Positions 9,090-16,145 of a DNA stretch of 64,000 nucleotides are shown piece after piece (position 1 is the first letter of the stretch; every line of letters begins with the position of its first letter). A model generated the notes under the pieces. It saw only the letters and a list, made by a program, of their open reading frames with translations. It did no database searches and was not told where the DNA came from. Origin of the DNA: an uncultured Bacteroidota bacterium (GTDB taxonomy: Bacteria; Bacteroidota; Bacteroidia; Bacteroidales; F082); NCBI GenBank assembly GCA_913009685.1, contig CAJVXP010000005.1, positions 1 through 64,000 of the forward strand, written 5' to 3'. Position numbers and translations under genes: made by a program.

Positions 9090-11006
9090 ATGATGAGACC
9101 TACCCATAAAAAAGAACTAAAACTTGTCTTGTCATTGCTAACGGTTTTCTTTTTGGCATCTGTGGTTATCATTTTTAATACGGAAAACAGTTTTGGCGGG
9201 GGCGACCCGTTTTCTCATTTTAAACTGGCGTATTGGGGATGGAAATACCCCCGGTTGCTATTTGATAGCTGGGGGAAACCGGTTTACACTATTCTGGCAT
9301 CGCTTTTTGCCCAAATGGGGATGAATTTTGCCCGCCTGCACAATGTGCTGATGGGATTGCTTGCCGCTTTTTTTTCCTGGAAACTGGCTCGTGAGCTCAA
9401 ACTTAACAATGCCTGGCTTGTGGTGTTGCTTGTGCTGTTTACCCCTATTTATTTCAGCCTTATGTTTGCCGCCCTTACCGAAGTCACCTTCAGTATGTTG
9501 CTGGTACTATCGTTGTTGTTGTTTTTTCAACGAAAATACTTCTGGTCAGCCGTGGTCATTTCGTTTTTGCCGCTGGTACGGACAGAAAGTGTTGTGTTGC
9601 TTCCCCTTTTTCTGCTGGTTTTTGGTCTGAAAAAACAGTGGAAAGTGCTGCCGTTTTTTACGGTCGGGTTTTTTCTTATTAGTTTGCTTGGACGGCCCTT
9701 TTATCACAGCTTCTGGTGGCTTATCACCGATATGCCTTACAAAGGTGGCGCTACTGACATTTACGGCCATGGTACTCTATTCCATTTTATCAACCAAACC
9801 AGAGGAATTTTGGGTTATCCCATCGCCGCACTTTTTTGTGTGGGGCTGGTGGCCGGGCTGTGGTTTTGGATAAAAAGAGACCGTTTTCAAATGAACCAAA
9901 GGTTCTATTTTCTGTTGCTTATTCCGGGAAGTTATCTTCTTTTCCTTGCAGCACATTCGTATGCCTGGTGGCAAGGTATTGGCAATTCGCTGGGACTTAT
10001 CCGGGTCATTGGAGCTGTTACTCCTTTGGCAGCCATCATGGCTTTATCCGGTTTTGATGTAATAACCGGTTTTTTATCCAAATATGGGAAAATAGCTGTT
10101 GGCATTTCTGTTTTCCTCTTTTTGTGGATTCTTCATGTCGGTGCCACCGACAACCTCAACGGATTTAAAAAAGGAAAAGCGGAGCAACTGCTTGGAGAAG
10201 TTTGCGAGTATCTACAACAAAACGGGTTGGATAAGCACAAAATTTTCTATTTCTCCACTTATATTCCTTTTAAGCTGGGTATTGATCCTTATGACCAGGC
10301 TCTTTCGGCTGAAGGTTTACCTCCTGTTTCCAGAATATCGGACGACCTTCCGGATAGCAGCATTATTGTTTGGGATTCTCACTTTGGCCCCAATGAAGGA
10401 AGAACGCCTCTGAATAGATTGTTTGATGACGCAGGGTTGACTTTTCTAAAAGTCTTTAATTCCCAAAATGGTTCCCGTGTTATGGACGGTTTTAACTATT
10501 CTGTGTGTATTTTCCAAAAAAAGGAGCCAATACGGAAAGAAAGCAGGATACGAACGAATGATTTTGAAGACAAAGAAGGGAAAGACAGTTCCTTTTACAG
10601 CCATGATTTTGCACACAGCGGGAGCTACTCTTTAAAAATGGATAGTCTGATTCAATTTTCACCTGCTTTTCGCATTTCGTATCACGAATTGAACAAAAAC
10701 AAATATAACCGGTGCCGGGTCGAAGTATGGGTTTATCCTGTACACCCGCTTTCGGAAATACCCTGCTCGCTCGTCATCAACTTCGAGAACAAAGGAAGAG
10801 CAATAAAGTATCAGGCTTACAACCTTGATAATCCGCTCAATAGTAAGAAACTCCGACTGAATCACTGGAATAGAATTGAGGTAAACTATTTTGTTCCCAA
10901 GCCGCAGCATAAATCCGATCAGCTGGTCATTTATGTTTGGAACAGAGGTAAAAAAGTTATCTATTTTGATGATTTGAAAGTGGAATTGTTTGCTTCCGAT
11001 AAGTAA
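9090..11006 (+). CDS. GT-C-like membrane glycosyltransferase with C-terminal sandwich
   Basis: A 638-residue protein with about twelve membrane helices up to residue 360, then a soluble part of about 270 residues. The first external loop reads GGGDPFSHF, an acidic motif of the kind used by GT-C enzymes that take sugars from polyprenyl phosphate. The last 160 residues (SHSGSYSLKM-type pattern, ending FDDLKVELF) resemble a carbohydrate-binding jelly-roll domain. TGGAGGTG about ten bases before the start is a good ribosome site; two ATGs (9090, 9093) are possible. It follows the GT2 on the same strand after 84 bases. Substrate not known. Confidence 0.7.
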   Translation: MMRPTHKKELKLVLSLLTVFFLASVVIIFNTENSFGGGDPFSHFKLAYWGWKYPRLLFDSWGKPVYTILASLFAQMGMNFARLHNVLMGLLAAFFSWKLARELKLNNAWLVVLLVLFTPIYFSLMFAALTEVTFSMLLVLSLLLFFQRKYFWSAVVISFLPLVRTESVVLLPLFLLVFGLKKQWKVLPFFTVGFFLISLLGRPFYHSFWWLITDMPYKGGATDIYGHGTLFHFINQTRGILGYPIAALFCVGLVAGLWFWIKRDRFQMNQRFYFLLLIPGSYLLFLAAHSYAWWQGIGNSLGLIRVIGAVTPLAAIMALSGFDVITGFLSKYGKIAVGISVFLFLWILHVGATDNLNGFKKGKAEQLLGEVCEYLQQNGLDKHKIFYFSTYIPFKLGIDPYDQALSAEGLPPVSRISDDLPDSSIIVWDSHFGPNEGRTPLNRLFDDAGLTFLKVFNSQNGSRVMDGFNYSVCIFQKKEPIRKESRIRTNDFEDKEGKDSSFYSHDFAHSGSYSLKMDSLIQFSPAFRISYHELNKNKYNRCRVEVWVYPVHPLSEIPCSLVINFENKGRAIKYQAYNLDNPLNSKKLRLNHWNRIEVNYFVPKPQHKSDQLVIYVWNRGKKVIYFDDLKVELFASDK

Positions 11007-11070
11007 TTTTGAATAGTTTTACGAAAATTTTCAAATTTGGGAAAATCTTACACTCCATTTGAATAATATC

Positions 11071-11124
11071 CAACTGGCGCCAGTCTTCCAACATGGCCCT
11101 GTGGGTAAGCAGGACTGGTGTCTG
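11071..11124 (+). repeat. Left REP-like hairpin beside the RAYT gene
   Basis: GGCGCCAGTC (11076-11085) pairs over ten positions (two G-T pairs) with GACTGGTGTC (11113-11122). The outer phrase CAACTGGCGCCAGTC is inverted relative to GACTTGCGCCAGTTG on the far side of the transposase gene, with one mismatch over 15 bases. Confidence 0.7.
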
Positions 11125-11194
11125 GCTAAACCATCCGAAATCTTCAAAAAAAGTAAAACAAGATTTACTGATTAAATATCCTTATTTTTGAAAA

Positions 11195-11746
11195 ATGAGC
11201 CGTAAATACAAATTCCACAATCCTGACGGTATATATTTTGTAACATTTGCCGTTGTAAGATGGGTCGATGTTTTTACAAGGGATATTTACCGTGAGATCA
11301 TTTTGGACAGTTTGAAATATTGTCAAAAAGGAAAAGGTTTGCAGTTACATGCCTATGTTATCATGACTAATCATGTGCACCTGATTATTTCAAGGGAAGG
11401 AGAAAGTCTTTTGGAAAACATCATGCGCGACTTAAAAAAGTTCACATCTTCCGCATTGATTAAAGCCATTAAAGAAAATCCTTACGAAAGTAGAAAAGAG
11501 TGGATGATTGACATTTTTGAAGCAGAAGGCAGGAAAAATCCGAACAACAAATTTTACCAGTTCTGGCAGCAGGACAATCATCCTATTGAGTTGACAACGA
11601 ATAAAATGATGGATCAAAAACTGGATTATTTGCACAATAATCCTGTTAAGCATGGTTTTGCGAAGAGACCTGAAGATTATCCCTGGAGCAGTATGCCCAA
11701 TTATATCGGTGAAGAAGGAATGATTAATGTTGAGATTATTGAATGA
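11195..11746 (+). CDS. REP-associated tyrosine transposase (RAYT)
   Basis: This 183-residue single-domain Y1 transposase belongs to the IS200-related REP-associated tyrosine transposase family, which nicks and joins single strands at REP hairpins. The HUH metal site is MTNHVHLII (H60 and H62), and the nucleophile is Y145 in DYLHNNPVKHG, the family's most conserved segment. The gene looks intact. It is bracketed by two hairpins and splits the glycosyltransferase island. TATTTTTG (11183-11190) lies only four bases before the ATG, so a transcript from it would be nearly leaderless; its use is doubtful. RAYT genes are usually single-copy and host-retained, unlike ordinary insertion sequences. Confidence 0.92.
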   Translation: MSRKYKFHNPDGIYFVTFAVVRWVDVFTRDIYREIILDSLKYCQKGKGLQLHAYVIMTNHVHLIISREGESLLENIMRDLKKFTSSALIKAIKENPYESRKEWMIDIFEAEGRKNPNNKFYQFWQQDNHPIELTTNKMMDQKLDYLHNNPVKHGFAKRPEDYPWSSMPNYIGEEGMINVEIIE

Positions 11747-11789
11747 AGCAAAAAGACAGGAATATAAATTTAGATTAGAAGCAGTAGTC

Positions 11790-11840
11790 TTGGCACAAGT
11801 CAACCGCGCAGAAAGCTTACGCACAAGACTTGCGCCAGTT
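11790..11840 (+). repeat. Right REP-like hairpin beside the RAYT gene
   Basis: TTGGCACAAGTC (11790-11801) pairs with GACTTGCGCCAG (11828-11839), with a G-T pair, around a loop containing AAAGCTTACGCAC. The arm GACTTGCGCCAGTTG is the inverted match of the left element. It is likely the cognate substrate of the adjacent transposase. Confidence 0.7.
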
Positions 11841-11887
11841 GGTTTTACGGATGATTTTGGATTCGGAAGAAATTTTTAATTTGTAGA

Positions 11888-13408
11888 ATGAAAAAATATT
11901 TTGTTGCACTGAGTATAACCCTTGTTTTGACAACGGTGATTTTTTCGGATTTTAATGTGAAAATCTGGAAAACTTCCGGGCGGGTGATTCAGTGGGACGT
12001 GATAGATTATTACGGGTATCTGCCGGCAGCTTTTATTTACCATGATATTTCGCTAAAATTTAAAGACCATTATACAGGGGAAAAACATTTTGTTTTTTGG
12101 GCTAAAAAAACTTCAACGGGAAGTTATGTTTTTAAAATGACCATGGGACTTTCCGTGATGTACGCCCCATTTTTCTTTGTTGCCAATGCAGTAGCCGGGC
12201 ACCTGGGATACGATAACGGAGGCTATTCTGTACCTTATCGTTTTGCTATTGTCATGGCCGCTTTGTTTTACCTTGCCCTGGGACTGGTGTTTCTGGCGCG
12301 TGTGCTGCGGTTTTATTTTAGCGAAACGGTAACGGCGCTCACTGTTCTGTCCATTGGCCTTGGGACAAATCTGTTCTGGTACAGTACATTTGAACCGGGT
12401 ATGTCGCACGTTTATTCCTTTGCCCTGGTGTCTGTTTTTCTTTACCTGACAATTTTATGGCATCGGCGCAGCAGCTTACTGCGAGCGGTTCTCCTCGGTT
12501 TGATAATTGGATTGCTCACGCTGATCCGTCCGGTGAATATCCTGATTGCACTCTTTTTTGTTTTCTACGATGTGAAAAGCAGACGGGATTTCAAAAACAA
12601 ATGTTTGCTTTATTGGAATAAATTCCCACACCTAATTCTGATGGTAATGTTTGGCTTTATGGTACTTGTCCCCCAACTCCTGTATTGGAAAACCGTTACC
12701 GGAAACTGGCTCTATTATTCTTACGGAAAGGAGGGGTTTTTCTTTCTTCATCCGCAAATCATCAATGTGCTGTTCAGCTTTCGCAAAGGCTGGTTTGTTT
12801 ATACGCCGGTCATGATCTTTGCCGTTGCCGGAATGTATTTTTTATTTAAAAAATACAGGCAGCTTTTCATTACCGTATTTTTATTATTACTTGTTTATCT
12901 TTATGTGGTTTCTTCGTGGTGGAGTTGGTGGTATGGTGGTAGTCTGGGACAACGGGAATTGATTGATATCTATCCTGTTATGGCTTTTCCGCTGGCTGCA
13001 ACAATGAGCTGGATTATCTCCCGGAAGGCTCGCATGGCATACCCGGTAGCTCTACTGGTGCTAACTTCCGTTTTGTTGGGCGCATTTTATAATGTACAGT
13101 ATTATTACGGTTCTGTCCACTGGGATTCCATGACGCGGCAGGCCTGGTTCGACTCCTTTGGAAGAGTTCATCCTTCGCCCCGCTTTTATAAACTCATAAA
13201 AACGCCTGATTACGGGAATGCCCTCTTAGGGCTGCCCGAAAAATCAATTAAAAAGACTAAAAAAGAATCTGTGGAGGTCATTATTCAGCAGATTAAAAAG
13301 GATAGAAAATGGTATCAGCTGGTAAAAGAAAAGGCGAAGAAAAGAAATATTCCGTTGGATTCCATGCTGATGCTGGATGCCAAATATTGCCTGGAGCATG
13401 AAAAATAG
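11888..13408 (+). CDS. GT-C-like membrane protein, paralogue B
   Basis: A 506-residue protein with about eleven membrane helices. It shares with the protein at 6457 the loop motif DVIDYYGYLPAAFIYHD, LTLIRPVNI, FLHPQIINVLFS, FRKGWFVYTP and SSWWSWWYGGSLG, in the same order and spacing. It lacks the long C-terminal domain of paralogue A and ends in a charged, lysine-rich tail. Acidic residues in the first external loop fit a GT-C glycosyltransferase acting on lipid-linked sugars, but this is inferred from fold pattern. The transposase and its hairpins separate it from the other island genes. Confidence 0.7.
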   Translation: MKKYFVALSITLVLTTVIFSDFNVKIWKTSGRVIQWDVIDYYGYLPAAFIYHDISLKFKDHYTGEKHFVFWAKKTSTGSYVFKMTMGLSVMYAPFFFVANAVAGHLGYDNGGYSVPYRFAIVMAALFYLALGLVFLARVLRFYFSETVTALTVLSIGLGTNLFWYSTFEPGMSHVYSFALVSVFLYLTILWHRRSSLLRAVLLGLIIGLLTLIRPVNILIALFFVFYDVKSRRDFKNKCLLYWNKFPHLILMVMFGFMVLVPQLLYWKTVTGNWLYYSYGKEGFFFLHPQIINVLFSFRKGWFVYTPVMIFAVAGMYFLFKKYRQLFITVFLLLLVYLYVVSSWWSWWYGGSLGQRELIDIYPVMAFPLAATMSWIISRKARMAYPVALLVLTSVLLGAFYNVQYYYGSVHWDSMTRQAWFDSFGRVHPSPRFYKLIKTPDYGNALLGLPEKSIKKTKKESVEVIIQQIKKDRKWYQLVKEKAKKRNIPLDSMLMLDAKYCLEHEK

Positions 13409-13477
13409 ATGTCTCGATTGTTTTGGAGAATTCTGATTTGTAAAAGGAGAACACCAAGTCCTGAAAGCAATTTCTGT

Positions 13478-13485
13478 TACATTTG
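13478..13485 (+). promoter_or_regulatory. -7 box of the thioredoxin-like gene
   Basis: TACATTTG matches TAnnTTTG. It covers an alternative upstream start at 13483, so the real start must lie downstream, at ATG 13504. Confidence 0.55.
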
Positions 13486-13503
13486 TATCCCAAAAATCAG
13501 AAT

Positions 13504-14907
13504 ATGAAACGCATTTGGATATTGATAGTTGTTTTGATGATAACTTTGACGACATCAGCGCAGGAAGGCTATAAAATTCAGGTAAAAATCAAAGGATCCC
13601 GGGATACTTCTCTTTTGTTAGCCTCTTACTACGGCAACAAAATCAGGCTTGTTGATACGGCTTTCGCCAAAAAGCCCGGTGATTTTGTTTTTGGAGGAGA
13701 AAAAGCCTTGCCGGGTGGCGTTTACATGGTGGTAAGTCCGAAAAAGGTAAAGCTGTTCGAGTTTCTGATAAATAAAAACGAGCATTTCACCCTTCAGACC
13801 GATACGGCAAATATCTCCATGCATTTGAAAGCACAGGGTTCCACTGAAAACACTGTTTTTTTTAATTATTTACAGTATAGCGATAAGATTTACACAGAGG
13901 TTTTGGCGTTGAGAAAAGAGCTAAAACAAACTGGAAAAAACACTCCGGCTTACAAACAGTTGCAGGAAAACATCGCCACTTTGAGAAAAGAAAACATAAC
14001 CAAGCGCACGGAACTTATCCGGTCTCATCCGGGTACTTTTGTAGCTAAACTATTTGAAGCCATGGTGGAAGTGCGCCTTCCGGAAAAGGTCCACTCCTCC
14101 GATTCGCTTTTCAATTATCATTACATGCAGCACCATTTTTGGGATCATTTCGATTTGAGTGACCCGCGCCTGTTGCGAAGCCCCATGTACGACCAAAAAC
14201 TAAAGGCTTATTTTAAACAGATGGTTCCGTTTCAGCCCGATTCGGTAATTCGTGCTATCGACGGAGTGATTGCCATGGCGCGGCCTTCGAAAGAGTGCGT
14301 CAGCTATCTCGTGTGGTACTTTACGGTAGAATACCAAAATCCGAAATATATGGGTTTTGATAAGGTTTTTGTACACATGGTGGATCAATATTTTTCTAAA
14401 GAGTCTATCGAAAATACTACCGCTTCTATTAAGAAACTGCTGGAAAAACGTGCGGCCGAAATTCGTCCATTGCTCATCGGAAATCGTGCTCCCGAACTTA
14501 TTTTGCAGGATACTACCGGAAAATATGTGTCGTTTTATGACATTCGCAAGAAGCTTACATTGCTGTTTTTCTGGGATTACAAATGCCATATTTGCAAACG
14601 ACAGCTGGCCGAACTGGTTCCCATGTATCCCGGATTGGCTAAAAAATATGATCTGGCCGTTTATGCGATTAACATAAATCCTGATTTGAACCAATGGAAA
14701 GCTGCCGTTCGGAATCGTCATCTGCCATGGATAAATGTGAATGGTACACGCAGTGTTAAAGGTGATTTCACCAAACTTTATAATATTCACGGTACGCCGC
14801 AGCTCTTTTTACTCAATCAAAACAAAGAAATCATAGCCAAACAGTTTTCCGTGAATCAGCTTAGAAAGATTCTGGATGATTATGTCGGGAGGCATCCGGG
14901 GAAATAA
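13504..14907 (+). CDS. Secreted TlpA-like thioredoxin with DUF4369/5106-type N-terminus
   Basis: The 467-residue protein begins with a signal peptide (about residues 1-19, ending TTSAQ), so it acts in the periplasm or at the outer membrane. Residues about 20-120 form a beta-rich domain like DUF4369, followed by a helical middle part. Residues about 330-467 are a thioredoxin fold of the TlpA/ResA type with active site CHIC and the cis-proline region HGTPQLFLL. Such proteins reduce disulfides outside the cytoplasm; partners are unknown. The start is the ATG directly before the signal peptide and downstream of the promoter box. Confidence 0.85.
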   Translation: MKRIWILIVVLMITLTTSAQEGYKIQVKIKGSRDTSLLLASYYGNKIRLVDTAFAKKPGDFVFGGEKALPGGVYMVVSPKKVKLFEFLINKNEHFTLQTDTANISMHLKAQGSTENTVFFNYLQYSDKIYTEVLALRKELKQTGKNTPAYKQLQENIATLRKENITKRTELIRSHPGTFVAKLFEAMVEVRLPEKVHSSDSLFNYHYMQHHFWDHFDLSDPRLLRSPMYDQKLKAYFKQMVPFQPDSVIRAIDGVIAMARPSKECVSYLVWYFTVEYQNPKYMGFDKVFVHMVDQYFSKESIENTTASIKKLLEKRAAEIRPLLIGNRAPELILQDTTGKYVSFYDIRKKLTLLFFWDYKCHICKRQLAELVPMYPGLAKKYDLAVYAININPDLNQWKAAVRNRHLPWINVNGTRSVKGDFTKLYNIHGTPQLFLLNQNKEIIAKQFSVNQLRKILDDYVGRHPGK

Positions 14908-14958
14908 TTTGTCGTATTTTTTCTTTGAATCTACATAACGATATATTTACAAAAACAC

Positions 14959-14990
14959 GAAAACAAAAAAAGCCGGAAGGATTCCGGCTT
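14959..14990 (-). terminator. Terminator of the tRNA-Val unit
   Basis: Read on the minus strand, AAGCCGGAA pairs with TTCCGGCTT around three bases and runs into seven Ts. It directly follows the tRNA-Val(GAC) gene, and may also serve the convergent thioredoxin-like gene. Confidence 0.8.
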
Positions 14991-14993
14991 GTG

Positions 14994-15068
14994 TGGGGCG
15001 TACTGGAATCGAACCAGTGACCTCTTGCCTGTCAAGCAAGCGCTCTAAACCAACTGAGCTAACGTCCC
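14994..15068 (-). tRNA. tRNA-Val (GAC)
   Basis: The minus strand folds into a full cloverleaf. Acceptor GGGACGT pairs with ACGCCCC (one A-C mismatch), the anticodon stem CTTGC/GCAAG encloses loop TTGACAG, and the T arm carries GGTTCGAATCC. Anticodon GAC reads GUC valine codons. Discriminator A73 fits valine identity. CCA is not encoded. Confidence 0.9.
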
Positions 15069-15092
15069 TTAATTATAAGTTCGGCGGGCAGG

Positions 15093-15115
15093 TAAACCAA
15101 CTGAGCTAATATCCC
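15093..15115 (-). pseudogene. 5' fragment of a tRNA-Val-like gene
   Basis: On the minus strand these 23 bases repeat the acceptor and D-arm start of the two neighbouring tRNA-Val genes with two differences from each, then diverge before the D-arm closes. No anticodon or T arm follows. It looks like the remnant of a third valine tRNA or of a recombination between the two copies. Confidence 0.75.
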
Positions 15116-15134
15116 TGAGAATTTGAAAAAGTGG

Positions 15135-15209
15135 TGGGACATATTGGATTCGAACCAATGACCCCTGCTCTGTGAAAGCAATGCTCTAAACCAACTGAGC
15201 TAATGTCCC
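15135..15209 (-). tRNA. tRNA-Val (CAC)
   Basis: Acceptor GGGACAT pairs perfectly with ATGTCCC. The anticodon stem TTGCT/AGCAG (one G-T pair) holds loop TTCACAG, and the T arm contains GGTTCGAATCC. Anticodon CAC reads GUG valine codons, with discriminator A. It is transcribed before the GAC isoacceptor. Confidence 0.88.
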
Positions 15210-15300
15210 TTTTTCAGGCTGCAAAAGTAAAAAAAATGTGAAATGCAAAAACAGATGAAGCGAATTATTCCTTAGGATTTGTAACGAAATAAAGTGATGG

Positions 15301-15420
15301 GTCTCGTTTAAAACGAGATTATGATTTTTCAAGACGCAAAAGTTGCGAATAGCCACTGTTTACCCCGTGAAATGGCAAAGCTAATATTTCACAGGGTGAA
15401 TTTAAAACTTTTGCAACGAA
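15301..15420. repeat. Compound palindromic element
   Basis: Two structures lie side by side. TCTCGTTT/AAACGAGA forms a short palindrome at about 15302-15318. A larger nested hairpin has outer arms GCAAAAGTT (15336-15344) and AACTTTTGC (15406-15414) and inner arms ACCCCGTGAAAT (15362-15373) and ATTTCACAGGGT (15386-15397), with one G-T pair. It lies 3' of the PAP2-like gene and has no T tail. No gene is seen between 15210 and 15479. Confidence 0.6.
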
Positions 15421-15479
15421 GAAAAAGCGCAAAAGAACAAGTCGAAACCGTTGGGTTGTTTCGCTACAATTCCTTAACG

Positions 15480-15941
15480 TCAGCCCATGAGGTAAGATTT
15501 CATAATAAACGCGACTGCAATTCCTAAAATTGCACCTGCCAATACCTCCACCGGACTATGTCCTAATAATTCCTTTAATTGAACTTCTCCTAATTTTTCA
15601 TCGAATAATTTACTTAGCGATTCTCTCAGGTTGTTTAAAACCCCGGCCTGCTTTCCTGCTGCCCTTCGGATGCCTGCTGCATCATGCATTACTATGATTG
15701 CAAAAACCACGCTTATGGCAAACAAAGGACTTGCCGGGCCTTGCGAAATCCCAATAGCTGTAGCCAAAGCACTTACAGTAGAGGAGTGCGAGCTGGGCAT
15801 GCCTCCGGTTTCCCACAACCGCTTAGCATTGAATTTTTTCTCCACAATTATGGAGCTAAAGACTTTGTAAAATTGGGCAATAAACCACGCAACAAAAACC
15901 ACATCCAGGATTTTATTGCCAAATATTATTCCTGCTTCCAT
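15480..15941 (-). CDS. Divergent PAP2 family membrane protein (DUF212)
   Basis: The 153-residue protein has four to five hydrophobic helices and the conserved DUF212 signatures GGMPSSHSST, MHDAAGIRRAAGKQA and LLGHSPVEVLAG. These resemble the phosphatase motifs of PAP2 acid phosphatases, and the family is described as divergent PAP2 (YuiD-like). A lipid phosphate substrate such as a polyprenyl diphosphate is plausible but not shown. Length matches the family. It is transcribed alone, away from the DPP-IV gene. Confidence 0.88.
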   Translation of the reverse strand: MEAGIIFGNKILDVVFVAWFIAQFYKVFSSIIVEKKFNAKRLWETGGMPSSHSSTVSALATAIGISQGPASPLFAISVVFAIIVMHDAAGIRRAAGKQAGVLNNLRESLSKLFDEKLGEVQLKELLGHSPVEVLAGAILGIAVAFIMKSYLMG

Positions 15942-15963
15942 GTAAATCCAATTTTAGTCTGAA

Positions 15964-15971
15964 CAAAAGTA
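15964..15971 (-). promoter_or_regulatory. -7 box of the PAP2-like gene
   Basis: On the minus strand this reads TACTTTTG, a full match to TAnnTTTG, 22 bases upstream of the start codon. Confidence 0.55.
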
Positions 15972-16007
15972 TTGATATCTTCTTACCAAAGAGAAAAATA
16001 AGCAATA

Positions 16008-16082
16008 AATATTAGAAGTCCCCTTAGGTTAATATTTCCATGTTTGAATTTGATGCGAAGGAATTATTAGAAGTCCCCTTCC
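16008..16082 (+). repeat. Two copies of the TTATTAGAAGTCCCC motif
   Basis: AATATTAGAAGTCCCCTT (16008-16024) and GGAATTATTAGAAGTCCCC (16060-16078) are direct copies about 51 bases apart, just upstream of the DPP-IV promoter. Further copies occur at 47607-47682, 48771-48790, 52853-52870 and, inverted, 54470-54486. Function unknown. Confidence 0.7.
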
Positions 16083-16100
16083 GTATTCTTAACTATTTTA

Positions 16101-16108
16101 TACTTTTG
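16101..16108 (+). promoter_or_regulatory. -7 box of the DPP-IV gene
   Basis: TACTTTTG matches TAnnTTTG, 37 bases before the ATG. Confidence 0.55.
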
Positions 16109-16145
16109 AGCCTTGTAATTTTTAATGGATTAATTCAGCGAAAAA

